64,000 bases of DNA from Xenorhabdus beddingii (GCF_002127545.1 NZ_MUBK01000010.1:1-64000), one strand, 5' to 3'. Positions 9,034 to 18,707 are shown, counted from the stretch's first letter. Notes: generated by a model not told the origin, from the letters alone. Made by a program: numbers and translations.

Positions 9034-9810
9034 TGTTACCTCCCGGTGGATTGAAGATAAAATATAACTTATGGTTTAATCTATTTAATGGTTACGCTTT
9101 CGTCAAATTTGTAGAAAAAATGTAAAAATTAAGTAAATTTATATAGATACATGTAACTTTCATCATTTCCATCAAGAAAAAATATGTAAATCTGTGAGTA
9201 AGATCGAGGATTTCACATCACCACTAAAAAATAAGTCAAACCAACGCCCTGAAAATTTATCTTTCCTGAACTATTTCAAATAATTTTATTATCTGGATAA
9301 CTTTACCGTAGCCCTATTATAAAAAGTGAGAAAGTGCAGATGCACATGTATATTTTTTTCTTAAATTTCCAGCATGATTTTTAATTAAATAAAATGATAT
9401 ATTTTCATGTAATTTATTGGATTGTGCGTATTATGTGAATGCAAGGAGATTAAAGAATTGGGTTATTGATTTTTTATTTGTCATTTTCTGTGTAATTCCT
9501 TTTACATTGTTTATGGTGTCTGCAAGATTGGGATACAAATCTTTTATATTTATAAAAAACCATAAAGGAGGAATCTGTACATAAATTTGTGGTGCGACAC
9601 GAAGTTGTTTGGATTCAAGTCATTAAGTACGAAGAAATTTTACGATATCTACTCACCTGTAAATTCAGATTATTCTCTTGCAGGTGACCTGCCTGATTGA
9701 GTGATGCTCCTATGTCAAGCAGTGCCACGGAATAGATTTTAAGTCAGCCAAAATTAATGGATAAAACTCCCGTATAATATAGCGCTTTAAACAACGCAAT
9801 ATTTCTTTAG
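9034..9810. other. Long AT-rich spacer upstream of the amine operon
   Basis: No intact gene is visible in 777 bp. The part nearest the aldehyde dehydrogenase must contain that operon's promoter, but no single box stands out. Around 9570-9690 an AAAGGAGGAAT and a short frame (KFVVRHEVVWIQVIKYEEIL, ending at a stop) look like a scrap of coding sequence of unknown origin. A TCACCTG / CAGGTGA inverted pair occurs near 9653-9688. Confidence 0.4.
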
Positions 9811-10365
9811 TTGACAATCCCTTATTACGCTTTTGTTCCAAAAGCCTCTTTTCAAAAAGAATATTCTGATGGCGCTTTGCAATTAGGTAAACAGGGCCAA
9901 ATAGCCATCACCAACGCAGCTAACCTATTAGCGTATGCCAGAAAAAATAATGTTCCTGTCTTTCATGTTGTACATCATGCCAAGCCCGGTTCTGTTATAT
10001 TTGATCCTACCACCGATAAAGCGGATTTGATTAAGGATGTCGAAGCCAATAGCGAGGAGGAAGTTGTTTCCAAATCTTTACCTAGCTCATTTTATAATAC
10101 AGAGTTAAATGATCTGCTGTCACTGACTGGCCGTAAGCAGCTCGTATTGGCGGGTTTTATGAGCCATATGTGCGTCACGGCTACAACCATCAAAGCATTA
10201 GAGTTAGGATACGAAAACTTTGTCTGTGCTGATGCTTGCGCTAGCCGTGATCTGAAATACATTGATGGTTCACGGGTTAAAGCGGATTCCGTACATAAAG
10301 CTGCAATGGCTGCCTTGAGCGACCGATATGCAACTTTGGTTAATTGTTCTGATGTGATCAGCTAA
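9811..10365 (+). pseudogene. Isochorismatase-like cysteine hydrolase lacking its N-terminus
   Basis: The 184-residue frame has the body of an isochorismatase-fold hydrolase: NVPVFHVVHHAKPGS, the lysine of the triad in EEVVSKSLPSSF (K88) and the nucleophile in LAGFMSHMCVTATTIKALELGY (C121). The first beta strand with the catalytic aspartate (usually LLVIDMQ or similar) is absent. The frame can only start at a TTG directly after an in-frame TAG and without a Shine-Dalgarno sequence. It is therefore probably a 5'-truncated gene. In another frame the bases just upstream read ISLVD, so a frameshift near 9810 is an alternative to truncation. Confidence 0.65.
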
Positions 10366-10455
10366 CCATTATCATAAATCAACTTATTATTCAGTTGCAT
10401 AAGTTGGGTTATTTTACTCTTTGTAAATGCATTTTATATTCTGGAGAGAAATACA

Positions 10456-10950
10456 ATGAAACTACGCATAATAATCATGGCTACATCTATATTAAGTCTT
10501 CCTTGTGTGGCATCACATACTCAATCTGAAAACAACCATATCTCGAAGAAAGTGATTGATTGTAAACAATTAGATGGGAAGCCCGGTCAAAATGGCAAAG
10601 ACGGGATACCTAATAGTCATTGTGAAAATGGAGGTAGGGGCGGGGATGGAAAATCGCCCGGACAATCGGGTGGTAACGGTGGTAAAGGAGCCTCCGGCGG
10701 TGATAGCGGTAACGGCGGTGATGGCGGTAACGGTGCATCTGGCGGTGGTGGTGCGGGTGGTAATGGTGGTGCGGGTGGTAATGGTGGTGCGGGTGGCGAT
10801 GGCGGCAATGGTGGCAATGGTGATGCCAATGGCGGTAATGGCGGCTCCGGAGGTAATGGCGGGGACGCTGGCAAAGGTGGTAAAGGAGGAGAAGGTGGCA
10901 AAGGTGGCAAAAACGGTGGACATGATGGACACAAAGGTAAGGATGGGTAA
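10456..10950 (+). CDS. Secreted glycine-rich repeat protein
   Basis: The 164-residue product starts with a Sec signal peptide (KLRIIIMATSILSLPCVASH). A short segment with two cysteines follows (VIDCKQLDGKPGQNGKDG ... SHCENGG), and then about 110 residues made almost entirely of GGNGG, GGAGG and GGDGG repeats, ending in a His/Lys/Asp/Gly tail. The first part has collagen-like Gly-X-Y spacing. GGAGAG precedes the ATG. An 18-bp unit (gcgggtggtaatggtggt) is tandemly repeated from 10753, so the array can change length by slippage. No enzymatic domain is visible; a structural or matrix/surface role is plausible. The other open frames across this region arise from the repeat composition. Confidence 0.7.
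   Translation: MKLRIIIMATSILSLPCVASHTQSENNHISKKVIDCKQLDGKPGQNGKDGIPNSHCENGGRGGDGKSPGQSGGNGGKGASGGDSGNGGDGGNGASGGGGAGGNGGAGGNGGAGGDGGNGGNGDANGGNGGSGGNGGDAGKGGKGGEGGKGGKNGGHDGHKGKDG
10753..10806 (+). repeat. 18-bp tandem repeat in glycine-rich gene
   Basis: The unit gcgggtggtaatggtggt occurs twice exactly (10753-10770, 10771-10788). It is followed by a third, diverged unit starting gcgggtggcgatggcggc. Each unit encodes six residues (AGGNGG), so changes in copy number keep the reading frame. Confidence 0.85.
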
Positions 10951-11070
10951 CGCTTAATTCTGATTAATATGTACTAGTCCAGACTTGATCTGATGGACGC
11001 CCCGCATGGCGGCATGGCGTTAATGGCACCAAAATGAAATAGCAATATTCGTTTAATCGGAGCGTCCATC

Positions 11071-11178
11071 ATGAATAGCAAAATGCTCGGCCTTGATTTA
11101 GCAAAATCGGTTTTTCAAGCATGTCTATTCAAGGGGAATTGCGTTATTTTTAATAAAAAAAAATCAATCACATTTTAA
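11071..11178 (+). mobile_element. IS110-family transposase, 5' fragment
   Basis: A 35-codon frame begins MNSKMLGLDLAKSVFQACLF. This resembles the extreme N-terminus of IS110/IS1111 (DEDD) transposases, whose first catalytic aspartate lies in the (L/I)G(L/I)DLAK motif. It breaks off into an A-tract and runs into the 3' end of the neighbouring tetR gene. The roughly 100 bp upstream (from about 10980) look like the left terminal region of the element. Only this end of the insertion sequence remains. Confidence 0.6.
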
Positions 11179-11751
11179 ACCTTCAAGCAATAAGTCAAAA
11201 GCAGAAAGCGCTTTTGAAAGTTTAACTTCCGGGTCAGCGTCATCAGCAATCCATAGAGCCGCTTCAATTAAGCTTCCATTTATTAAACAAGCTAAAACTT
11301 CTGTATCAACATCTTTTATTTTCTTTTCAAGAACCATGCTTTGCAAAAGTATTCTCATTGATGAAATACAGTGAGTTTGAGATTCTCTAAATCGGTCACC
11401 TAGAAAAATTCTCGAATCCTTTAACACTATTTGTTGAAATTCCAAATTGAGTGACATTGCCAAATAAGCTCGGCATCTGTCGCGAAATCCAGTCCATGAG
11501 TCAGTTGCATTATCTGATATAGACTGGAGCTGCTGATCCATTTCTGAATCAATTTGCTCAACAACAGCCATTAATAAACCTTTTTTATCACCGAAATGAT
11601 GATATAGGGCACCACGAGTCAGTCCGACCTTAGCCGTGAAATCATCCATTGAAGTATTAGAGTAACCTAGGGAGCCAAAGGCATAACGAGCGGTTGTCAA
11701 TAGCTTAGTACGAGTCTCTTCTATCATTTCTATACGGGTACGCCGGGTCAT
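11164..11751 (-). CDS. TetR/AcrR family regulator of the divergent MFS gene
   Basis: This is a 195-residue TetR-type repressor. The DNA-binding segment reads TRTKLLTTARYAFGSLGYSNTS, then MDDFTAKVGLTRGALYHHFGDKKGLL, a canonical helix-turn-helix ending in YHHFGDK. The remaining helical domain is of the common ligand-binding type. It diverges from an MFS transporter, and the 132-bp interval holds two perfect inverted repeats (ACATAC-N5-GTATGT), so autoregulation plus repression of the transporter is likely. Its stop codon overlaps the end of the IS110 fragment, so the insertion landed at its 3' edge without visibly truncating the protein. Confidence 0.88.
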   Translation of the reverse strand: MTRRTRIEMIEETRTKLLTTARYAFGSLGYSNTSMDDFTAKVGLTRGALYHHFGDKKGLLMAVVEQIDSEMDQQLQSISDNATDSWTGFRDRCRAYLAMSLNLEFQQIVLKDSRIFLGDRFRESQTHCISSMRILLQSMVLEKKIKDVDTEVLACLINGSLIEAALWIADDADPEVKLSKALSAFDLLLEGLKCD

Positions 11752-11785
11752 TTATCCTCCATTAATATATTCTTGTGACTCTTTG

Positions 11786-11802
11786 ACATACATAGCGTAT
11801 GT
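11786..11802. promoter_or_regulatory. TetR operator 1 (perfect 6-5-6 palindrome)
   Basis: ACATAC-ATAGC-GTATGT is a perfect inverted repeat 35 bp upstream of the tetR start. It differs at one of 17 positions from the site at 11817. The two sites are spaced 31 bp, about three helical turns, which fits two repressor dimers on the same face of the DNA. Confidence 0.75.
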
Positions 11803-11816
11803 TGATACGTTATCTA

Positions 11817-11833
11817 ACATACATACCGTATGT
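11817..11833. promoter_or_regulatory. TetR operator 2 (perfect 6-5-6 palindrome)
   Basis: ACATAC-ATACC-GTATGT is a perfect inverted repeat 50 bp before the preferred MFS start codon. It contains an earlier in-frame ATG (11830), which argues that this ATG is not the real start. Confidence 0.75.
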
Positions 11834-11883
11834 GTATTGATCGACAAAATTTTACTCAACCAATTATCACAATGGGAAGCAAT

Positions 11884-13080
11884 ATGAGCAATCCTTATAG
11901 TGAATTATTCAAACCCTCTGGTGCAATAGGATTTTCCTTGGCAGGTTTTATGGCTCGCATGCCACTTCCAATGACTGGAATCGGTATCATCGTCATGTTA
12001 TCACAGCTCAATGGTCGCTACGGATTAGCTGGGGCAGTATCAGCAACCTTTGTATTGACCTATGCTTTGGTAGCCCCACAGGTTTCTCGTTTAGTCGATC
12101 TTTATGGACAATATCGGGTGTTACCTATTGCAACCTCGATCAGTGTTTTAGGCGTATTAGCTCTTTTAGCTTGTACATATTGGAATACGCCAATTTGGAC
12201 ATTTTTTTTATGTGCTGTTCTGGCTGGTTTTATGCCTAGTATGTCAGCGATGGTTCGTGCCCGATGGACGGCTATCTATCGTGGACAATCTCAGCTACAG
12301 ACGGCGTACTCCCTCGAAACAGTATTTGATGAAATATCGTTTATTGCTGGTCCACCTATATCCGTTGGTTTAAGCGTAGCCGTTTTTCCCCAAGCTGGAC
12401 CACTGGCGGCAACGCTGCTGTTAGCGCTAGGGGTGTGTTTATTTGTTATGTTTCGGAGTACAGAACCTCCTGTAGAGACTCAGAAAGTTACTTTGGAAAC
12501 AACAGGTTCAGTTATTAGCATTTCTGGCGTATGGATTCTGGCATTATTACTTGCCTGCATGGGAATGATTGTGGGTACTGTAGATATAGTGAGTGTTGCT
12601 TTTGCTGAACAATTGGGACGTCCGGCAGCCGCCAGTATAGTATTGTCTGTTTACGCTATAGGTTCTTGCCTTGCTGGATTGATATTTGGGGCTATTAAGC
12701 TGAAAACACCATTGTACCGACTTTTCCTTATAGGAGGATTGGCTACTGCTTTGACTGCTCTTCCTTTTTTAATGGCTAACAGCATTTCCGGTTTAGCACT
12801 CGCTGTCTTTATAGCGGGTTTATTCTTTGCACCAACAATGATCATAGCGATGGCATTAGTTGAGAGAATGGTGCCAGAAAGAAAATTAACCGAAGGACTA
12901 ACTTGGTTACTTTCGGGTCTCAATACAGGAGCCGCGTTGGGAGCGGCGGCGGCCGGACAATTTGTTGATATATACGGTTCTCGTGGTGGATTCATGGTTT
13001 CCTTGATTGCTGGAGTAGGGATAGCTTTAGTGACCTTGTTCGGTTTTTTGCACTTACGCTCACATCATTTTAAATCTTGA
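11884..13080 (+). CDS. MFS efflux-type transporter
   Basis: The 398-residue protein has about 12 hydrophobic helices, consistent with a full-length major facilitator carrier in the inner membrane. Visible features are the N-terminal GFMARMPLPMTGIGIIVML, an acidic TM5 region (YSLETVFDEISFIAGPPI) and a C-terminal half repeating the pattern (ALVERMVPERKLTEGLTWLLSGLNTGAALG). The start at 11884 is preferred because GGGAAG lies 5 nt upstream; the longer frame from 11830 would begin inside the operator. Control by the divergent TetR protein suggests a drug or metabolite efflux role, but no substrate can be read from the sequence. Confidence 0.85.
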   Translation: MSNPYSELFKPSGAIGFSLAGFMARMPLPMTGIGIIVMLSQLNGRYGLAGAVSATFVLTYALVAPQVSRLVDLYGQYRVLPIATSISVLGVLALLACTYWNTPIWTFFLCAVLAGFMPSMSAMVRARWTAIYRGQSQLQTAYSLETVFDEISFIAGPPISVGLSVAVFPQAGPLAATLLLALGVCLFVMFRSTEPPVETQKVTLETTGSVISISGVWILALLLACMGMIVGTVDIVSVAFAEQLGRPAAASIVLSVYAIGSCLAGLIFGAIKLKTPLYRLFLIGGLATALTALPFLMANSISGLALAVFIAGLFFAPTMIIAMALVERMVPERKLTEGLTWLLSGLNTGAALGAAAAGQFVDIYGSRGGFMVSLIAGVGIALVTLFGFLHLRSHHFKS

Positions 13081-13558
13081 TGCAACATGAATTCCCCACT
13101 GCCAGAAGGTTGTTGCTACTCCAGGACAACCTGATGATTAACGAACAACAGGGTAACAAAGTCAACCAATGAATAATCAAACTAAAGTACGTTTTCGCTA
13201 ATAATATTGAACCTCTAATCTAGAGCTTATTCTCTAATAAATCGAAATGTAAGCCATAGGCTCCTCTTTCAACATGAATTAGATTAACAAAATAAATACT
13301 CACACTGTATTATCACATCAATTATATCAGCGTAATAAACACACACATAAAAACAATTAAAATGAATATGATTGGTAACAAATACGCTTTAAATACAATT
13401 TAAAATAAATTCATTATTATAATTTTATTTTATCACAATACTCTTTTTTGTGGTTTGGTTTTTATATTTTCTTGTTGTTATATAGTCCGTAAGCAGCTTA
13501 TAAAATGAAGTGCTGGCCCAGTGTTATGCTAATTACATTAACTAATGAGGGTACTATA
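13081..13558. other. AT-rich spacer, no gene seen
   Basis: The first 100 bp after the MFS stop look like decayed sequence. The remainder is strongly AT-rich and probably contained the promoter of the broken AidA/PixA-like gene, whose start is preceded by an AATGAGGGTACTATA stretch. No terminator or RNA gene is recognisable. Confidence 0.45.
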
Positions 13559-13815
13559 ATGAGAAACATCGATATTATCGTAGAAGTTAAATCTGAAGAG
13601 ATTATGGTAAACTTAATAAAGATATAGATAATCCTGTCGCACTTCATCAATCAATGACGAATAGTAGATATATCCGCGTATTACCTGAAGATGATATACT
13701 TGCTTCAGTTGATGATAATCTTAATGTCATGATGAAAGCTAATATAGGCGACCCGCCATTTACAGAGAAACTTCTCCCATGGGTTATATTGCGTTGGAGA
13801 CAGGTCTTATTCTAG
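13559..13815 (+). pseudogene. Decayed AidA/PixA-like inclusion-body protein
   Basis: The frame opens MRNIDIIVEVKSEEIM, similar to the first strand of the AidA/PixA family (NIDILVVIDT...), and stops after 22 codons. In another frame the sequence resumes as HQSMTNSRYIRVLPEDDIL, then MMKANIGD and LRWR. These recall the family's later segments, a short strand, a glycine-aspartate turn and an IRWR strand. The total is far shorter than the usual 150-190 residues. PixA-type crystal proteins are known from Xenorhabdus. The match is by eye and weak in places, so both family and decay route are tentative. Confidence 0.4.
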
Positions 13816-13844
13816 AAAATAATATGATGGTATAGTTTTCTGGG

Positions 13845-14930
13845 TTAATTTATCTTTAAAGGTCGCGCTATGCGCGGCCTTTTTAACATCGGTAAACTGA
13901 TCCCGCTACTTGCCAAATGCCCCATGTGGCAATACATCGCACAAGCAGCATCAATTAAGGACATGGCAATCGCCGCCCCGCTACCTTCACCAAGGCGTAA
14001 ATCTAAATGCAGGTAAGGTTGTAAATTCAAATGCTGTAATGCCAGCGCCGAACCTTTTTCTGCCGACATATGGGAAGGGATGCAATAATCCCGTGCAATG
14101 GGTGAAATTTGACACGCCGCCAATGCGGATGCATAAGATAAGAAACCATCAAGCACAACAGGCACACCAGAAGCCGCTGCCCCCAGAATGACGCCCGTCA
14201 TACCCACAAGATCGAAGCCCCCTACTTTTGCCAATACATCAAGGGCGTTTTTGCCATCCGGCTGATTGACGGCAATCGCCTGCCGGACAATGGCTTGTTT
14301 GTGCATCAATCGCTCAAGAGGAAAATTTGCCCCAAACCCCACCACATCACAGGGATCGCTTTCGGTCAGAACACTGACAACTGCGGCCGCCGAAGTCGTA
14401 TTGGCAATCCCCAGCTCCCCCACGCCAAATACTGTCATTCCCGCGGCAATACGCTGCTGTACCAGTTGTGCACTTGCCAGCAATAGCATTTCAGCCTGCT
14501 GATAATCCATTGCGGCTCCCAGGGCAATATTGCCGCTGCCTCGCGCAACTTTCAGGGACAACAAATGTTCAATCGGCTCACAATCAATGCCAATATCCAC
14601 GGGCAAAACCTGTGTTCCGCTGTTTTTCGCCAGCACACAAACACCGGTTATGCCTTTCAACATATTACTTGCCTGTATCGCCGTGACATTTTTAGGTGAA
14701 ACAGCCACGCCTTCATCATAGACACCGTGATCAGCACACATCACAATGATCTCTTTTTTTAGATCCCGCAGATCACGAATACCTGACATACCCGATAGTT
14801 GTATCGCCAGCGTTTCCAGCCGTCCCAGACTTCCCTGTGGTTTGAGCAAACTGTCAATGTGCTGCGCCGCTCTTTCCATATTCGCCCGATTCAGGGGGCG
14901 AATTGCACTCATCAAGGATTGGAGGGTCAT
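13845..14930 (-). CDS. cobT: Nicotinate-nucleotide:dimethylbenzimidazole phosphoribosyltransferase
   Basis: CobT makes alpha-ribazole 5'-phosphate, the lower-ligand precursor of cobalamin, from nicotinate mononucleotide and dimethylbenzimidazole. The 361 residues carry [60 protein letters not shown], and the catalytic glutamate in [10 protein letters not shown]. The ATG at 14930 is preferred to a TTG at 14945 and matches the usual family start. It is the last gene of the cbi-cob operon, 42 bp after cobS, and that gap contains a 19-bp tandem repeat. Its C-terminal codons double as a terminator for the opposite strand. Confidence 0.95.
   Translation of the reverse strand: MTLQSLMSAIRPLNRANMERAAQHIDSLLKPQGSLGRLETLAIQLSGMSGIRDLRDLKKEIIVMCADHGVYDEGVAVSPKNVTAIQASNMLKGITGVCVLAKNSGTQVLPVDIGIDCEPIEHLLSLKVARGSGNIALGAAMDYQQAEMLLLASAQLVQQRIAAGMTVFGVGELGIANTTSAAAVVSVLTESDPCDVVGFGANFPLERLMHKQAIVRQAIAVNQPDGKNALDVLAKVGGFDLVGMTGVILGAAASGVPVVLDGFLSYASALAACQISPIARDYCIPSHMSAEKGSALALQHLNLQPYLHLDLRLGEGSGAAIAMSLIDAACAMYCHMGHLASSGISLPMLKRPRIARPLKIN
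13857..13885 (+). terminator. Intrinsic terminator embedded in cobT 3' end
   Basis: On the plus strand AAAGGTCGCGC-TAT-GCGCGGCCTTTTT forms an 11-bp stem (one G-U wobble) with a tight loop and a five-T tail, a good Rho-independent terminator. It lies inside the last codons of cobT, which is on the other strand. On the minus strand the same stem has an A-C mismatch and a poorer tail, so it mainly stops transcription arriving from the MFS/AidA side. Confidence 0.75.
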
Positions 14931-14941
14931 TGGTTTATTAT

Positions 14942-14991
14942 CCAATTAACAATTCATTACCAAATTAACAATTCATTGCCAAATTAACGCC
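14942..14991. repeat. 19-bp tandem repeat at the cobS-cobT junction
   Basis: Units of 19 bp (ccaattaacaattcattac at 14942-14960 and caaattaacaattcattgc at 14961-14979) are followed by a partial third copy (caaattaacgcc). The array spans the cobS stop codon and the cobT leader, where length is not frame-constrained. It fits the pattern of short local duplications seen elsewhere in this cluster. Confidence 0.8.
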
Positions 14992-15731
14992 AACAAAAAA
15001 ATCACTTCGCCTGCTTCAATGGAAGCTCCCAGCGTATCGCCGGTTTGTCCGCCAAGTCGATAATTGAAATACAGAGCCAGTCCATAAACCGCGAGCAATG
15101 TTATCATCATGGCAGATAAGCCTTGCCAATCCCCCAAAATCATCACCATGACCCCCCCTCCCAACAGGGTCAGCACCGCAGAGTAAGATGAAAGCCGGCC
15201 AATGTAACAACTTCCCATTCCCTCACCTTCACGGGCATAACGTTGCGCATACATCAAAAGCACCACAGCGGTACGCCCGACAATCGGTGCACACGTCAAT
15301 ACAGCCAGCAAGTAAGAAGAGGGATAGTAAGAGATTTCAGCGACCGCCAAGGTTTTAAGCAAGATACAAAAAATTAACCCGAGGCCGCCATAAGTCCCAA
15401 GCCGGCTGTCACGCATAATCTCCAGCATTTTTTCTCGTTGGCGGGCAGAAAAAATGCCGTCACAGGTATCCGCCACGCCATCTAAATGTAATCCTCCCGT
15501 CAACAGAACCAATGCCAGTACATAACCTATCGCACCGATATATATTCCCCCACCCGACTGGATGATAGAGAGCGGGATCAAGCCGGCCAAACCACCGACA
15601 GTCAATCCAATCACGGGAAAATAGGGCACACCACGCCAATATTGTTGGAAATCGACCCCCTCTCCCCATTTTTTGGGGATGGGAAATCGCGTCATAAACT
15701 GTAACGTGGCCCAAAAAAGGTTCAGTTTCAT
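14973..15731 (-). CDS. cobS: Adenosylcobinamide-GDP ribazoletransferase (cobalamin synthase)
   Basis: CobS is a polytopic membrane enzyme that joins adenosylcobinamide-GDP with alpha-ribazole (phosphate). The 252 residues begin [18 protein letters not shown], contain the metal-binding motif [32 protein letters not shown] and show several hydrophobic helices. The start overlaps the cobU stop as ATGA, so translation is coupled. The C-terminal residues (LIWQ) and stop lie in a 19-bp tandem repeat, and the last few codons may therefore be variable between strains. Confidence 0.95.
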   Translation of the reverse strand: MKLNLFWATLQFMTRFPIPKKWGEGVDFQQYWRGVPYFPVIGLTVGGLAGLIPLSIIQSGGGIYIGAIGYVLALVLLTGGLHLDGVADTCDGIFSARQREKMLEIMRDSRLGTYGGLGLIFCILLKTLAVAEISYYPSSYLLAVLTCAPIVGRTAVVLLMYAQRYAREGEGMGSCYIGRLSSYSAVLTLLGGGVMVMILGDWQGLSAMMITLLAVYGLALYFNYRLGGQTGDTLGASIEAGEVIFLLALIWQ

Positions 15732-16273
15732 TTAATCTTTACCCCAATACCCGAAACCAACAGCCAGACTTCTTGAGCCGCCCGTGCCAGCTTTTGGTTG
15801 GCACGTCCGGCGATATCGACAAAATGGCGGGCCAGTCGGTTTTCAGGTGTGATGCCCATTCCCAATTCGTTGGTCACCAAATAGACCGGCATAGGACACA
15901 TCAGGCCGGCGTCAATCAAATCATCGAGCTGGTGATGGATAAGCCGCTCCAATGAGGTGAAATCCAGTTCATCAGGTGGCATCCCACCCGATAAGTCAAA
16001 TAATAAATTAGCCACCCATGTGGTGATACATTCCAGCATAACGCCCTCTTGCGGTTGGCGGTATTGGCGGATAACGGCACCTAAGTCCTGATGACCTTCC
16101 CAAGTCCGCCAGTGTGCCGGACGCGCCTGTTTATGCCGCTCAATGCGCGCCGCCATCTCTTCGTCGGTAACCTGAGCCGTGGCGATATACAAAACTTGCC
16201 CGCACTGTTGTGCAATCAGGCGTTCAGCATGGCAGCTCTTGCCACTGCGCGCACCGCCTGTCACCAAAATCAT
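15728..16273 (-). CDS. cobU: Adenosylcobinamide kinase / guanylyltransferase
   Basis: CobU phosphorylates adenosylcobinamide and then transfers GMP to it. The start is set at [13 protein letters not shown], placing the P-loop GGARSGKS at residues 5-12. A longer open frame to 16315 would lie inside cbiP and lacks support, whereas the chosen ATG overlaps the cbiP stop as ATGA. Other landmarks are [25 protein letters not shown] and [29 protein letters not shown]. The 181-residue length is normal for the family. Confidence 0.94.
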   Translation of the reverse strand: MILVTGGARSGKSCHAERLIAQQCGQVLYIATAQVTDEEMAARIERHKQARPAHWRTWEGHQDLGAVIRQYRQPQEGVMLECITTWVANLLFDLSGGMPPDELDFTSLERLIHHQLDDLIDAGLMCPMPVYLVTNELGMGITPENRLARHFVDIAGRANQKLARAAQEVWLLVSGIGVKIK

Positions 16274-17844
16274 GGCGTGACTCCACTGCATACTACACGT
16301 CTTTTTCTCAGCCATTCATGTTCACGCATCAACTGGTAGATTTTCCCGATATCCAGATGGTCACGCAGACTGGCCGCCAATGTGTTGAACTGTTTTTCCT
16401 TATGCCGGGCGTAATTGAAAGTCGTATTCTCCAATGGAGCGTAGCCCTTACTTATCCGAAGCTGATTCAATAGCGGCCGAGTGAACGCATTTTGGTCAAA
16501 CAGACCATGCAGATAACTTCCCATCACCAAACCATCTTGGCTAACCGCGCCATCAAACCCGGTTTTTTCCTCGCCATTGTGCAGATACATTTTGGCGAAA
16601 GGCGTTGCCTGCGGACCAAGTTGAGTGACACCCATATGAATTTCATAACCCGCAATCGGCTGATCGCAACATAAACCCAGCATTCCCGACAATGCAGGCA
16701 TCACAATTCCCTTAACCTGTGCGGTCTGTTTTTCGCCGGCAAAGTGTGTCTCGCTATCCAATAACCCTAACCCTACCATTTGCGTCAGGCCGGATTCCAC
16801 TTCATCCACAATCTGTTTTCCTAACATTTGGTAGCCACCACAGATCCCGATAATCGGGACGTGTTTCTGACGGAGATGGGTAATCGCCTGATCCAGTCCC
16901 TGAATTTTTAACCAGGCTAAATCGCCCAAGGTATTTTTACTGCCGGGAAGGATAATCAGATCCGCGCCCTGAAGTTCAGAAGGCTCAGAAACATAACGCA
17001 GATGGACATCCGGTTGCGCCGCCAGTGCATTGAAATCGGTGAAGTTGGCGATATGGGGATATTGAATCACTGCGATATCAAGACAATTTCCTGCTTTTTT
17101 CTCCGCCTGTTCATATTTGCCCACCTGCAAGGCAACGCTGTCTTCATCTTCCAGATCAAGATCCAGCCACGGCAAAACCCCCAAAATCGGCACTTGTGTC
17201 AACGCTTCGATCTGGTCAATGCCGGGTTGCAATAATGCCAGATCACCCCGGAATTTATTGATGATCACGCCCTTGACCCGTGCCTTTTCTGCGGGGGCAA
17301 GCAACGCCAATGTCCCGTAAATAGAGGCAAATACCCCGCCCCGATCGATATCCGCCACCAGGATCACCGGCGTATCCACTAATTCCGCCATGCCCATATT
17401 GACGATATCGCGGTCACGCAGATTGATTTCTGCCGGGCTGCCCGCCCCCTCCAACACCATGATGTCCGTTTCTGCGGCAAGGCTGTTATAGGCCATCAAG
17501 ATTTGCTGAAGCAACTGGGGTTTATATTGGTGATATTCCACCGCATTCATGCTGCACATCACTTTACCCATAAAAACCACCTGCGCTTTACGATCGCTGG
17601 TGGGTTTCAACAAGACGGGATTCATGCGAACATCCGGCACCATACCCGCCGCTTCTGCCTGAAATATTTGCGCTCGCCCCATCTCTTTGCCATCGGCGGT
17701 AATGCCAGAATTCAGCGCCATATTCTGTGACTTGAAAGGCGTGCAACGATAGCCATCCTGCGAAAATATCCGGCAAAAACCCGCCACCAGAACGCTTTTT
17801 CCTACATCAGACGCCGTTCCCTGAATCATCAACGATAATGTCAT
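16270..17844 (-). CDS. cbiP: Cobyric acid synthase (glutamine-dependent amidase)
   Basis: CbiP amidates the b, d, e and g carboxylates of adenosyl-cobyrinic acid a,c-diamide using glutamine and ATP. The 524 residues carry the N-terminal synthetase P-loop [23 protein letters not shown] and [13 protein letters not shown]. The C-terminal class I glutamine amidotransferase domain has [14 protein letters not shown], the nucleophile cysteine in [12 protein letters not shown] and the HGLFDQ histidine. The gene overlaps the cbiO end by 38 bp and is coupled to cobU downstream. Confidence 0.95.
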   Translation of the reverse strand: MTLSLMIQGTASDVGKSVLVAGFCRIFSQDGYRCTPFKSQNMALNSGITADGKEMGRAQIFQAEAAGMVPDVRMNPVLLKPTSDRKAQVVFMGKVMCSMNAVEYHQYKPQLLQQILMAYNSLAAETDIMVLEGAGSPAEINLRDRDIVNMGMAELVDTPVILVADIDRGGVFASIYGTLALLAPAEKARVKGVIINKFRGDLALLQPGIDQIEALTQVPILGVLPWLDLDLEDEDSVALQVGKYEQAEKKAGNCLDIAVIQYPHIANFTDFNALAAQPDVHLRYVSEPSELQGADLIILPGSKNTLGDLAWLKIQGLDQAITHLRQKHVPIIGICGGYQMLGKQIVDEVESGLTQMVGLGLLDSETHFAGEKQTAQVKGIVMPALSGMLGLCCDQPIAGYEIHMGVTQLGPQATPFAKMYLHNGEEKTGFDGAVSQDGLVMGSYLHGLFDQNAFTRPLLNQLRISKGYAPLENTTFNYARHKEKQFNTLAASLRDHLDIGKIYQLMREHEWLRKRRVVCSGVTP

Positions 17845-18664
17845 TGTTATTTTCCCCTATCCCGTAAAAATTCCTGCGTAAAACAGTAAAAAGTTCCTGC
17901 TCAGTCTTACACAGGGGTAACCCGGCTTCGCAGTGGACTTTTACCAGCCACGGCTGTGTCAGGCCAGCCTGTTCGAGTTGTGTTTTTTGCCGCAGTACAA
18001 CCTCGGGTTTACCGGAACTGATCATTTGCCCATCTGCCAGTACATACACCCCCCCGCAGATCTGGTAGATCAAATCGATGTCATGACTGGAAATAACGAT
18101 CCGCTTTCCTTTGGCGGCAATCATGCCAATGATGTCCAACATTTGTCTGCGACCTGCGGGATCAAGCCCGGCGGTGGGTTCATCCAGCAGCAAATAATCA
18201 AAATCCATGACCAATGCTCCCGCAATTGCCACCCGTTTTTTCTGACCAAAACTCAAATATTGAATGGGTTTATTGCGGAAAGGATGAGCATCCACCAGCG
18301 TCAATGCGTATTCAATCCTGCGCTGAATTTCGGCTTCATCGACACCCAGGTTACGTAAACTGAAAGCAAGATCGCTTTCGATATCGGTATAGAAAATTTG
18401 CTGGTCGGGATCTTGAAATACCGTGACAACCCGCTGGCGCAAAGCCATCAAGCCTTTTTTGCTGTAATCCAGCCGGGCATGATCCCACCAGACCGCCCCT
18501 TGCTGTGGACGCAAAATGCCAGAAAGCGTCATCAGTAAAGTCGATTTGCCACAACCATTTGCCCCGATAATTCCGGTAACCTGATAACGGCTGAAATCAA
18601 GGGTCAAATCTTTCAAGATGGGTTGATCCTGATAACTGAAAGACAGTGCCCGTGTTGCTAGCAT
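17807..18664 (-). CDS. cbiO: Cobalt ECF transporter ATPase
   Basis: CbiO is the ATP-binding subunit of the CbiMNQO cobalt importer. Landmarks are Walker A ([14 protein letters not shown]), the Q-loop ([11 protein letters not shown]), the signature ([18 protein letters not shown]), Walker B ([16 protein letters not shown]) and the switch histidine (ISSHDIDLI). The start at 18664 ([12 protein letters not shown]) is preferred because AGAGGAGG lies 8 nt upstream and family members start this way; the open frame extends to 18724, overlapping cbiQ. The resulting product is 285 residues. Confidence 0.94.
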   Translation of the reverse strand: MLATRALSFSYQDQPILKDLTLDFSRYQVTGIIGANGCGKSTLLMTLSGILRPQQGAVWWDHARLDYSKKGLMALRQRVVTVFQDPDQQIFYTDIESDLAFSLRNLGVDEAEIQRRIEYALTLVDAHPFRNKPIQYLSFGQKKRVAIAGALVMDFDYLLLDEPTAGLDPAGRRQMLDIIGMIAAKGKRIVISSHDIDLIYQICGGVYVLADGQMISSGKPEVVLRQKTQLEQAGLTQPWLVKVHCEAGLPLCKTEQELFTVLRRNFYGIGENNNDIIVDDSGNGV

Positions 18665-18707
18665 ACCGCCCGCCTCCTCTGTTGTTCCTATCCCTGCTTT
18701 TATCATC

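Noticed and set aside
9570-9690. Short coding-like stretch KFVVRHEVVWIQVIKYEEIL resembling a LytTR domain
   Set aside because: Too short and without a plausible start; the similarity is too weak to name a family.
10570-10957. Three further long open frames across the glycine-repeat gene on both strands
   Set aside because: They come from the GGN-rich composition; only the frame at 10456 has a ribosome site and a signal peptide.
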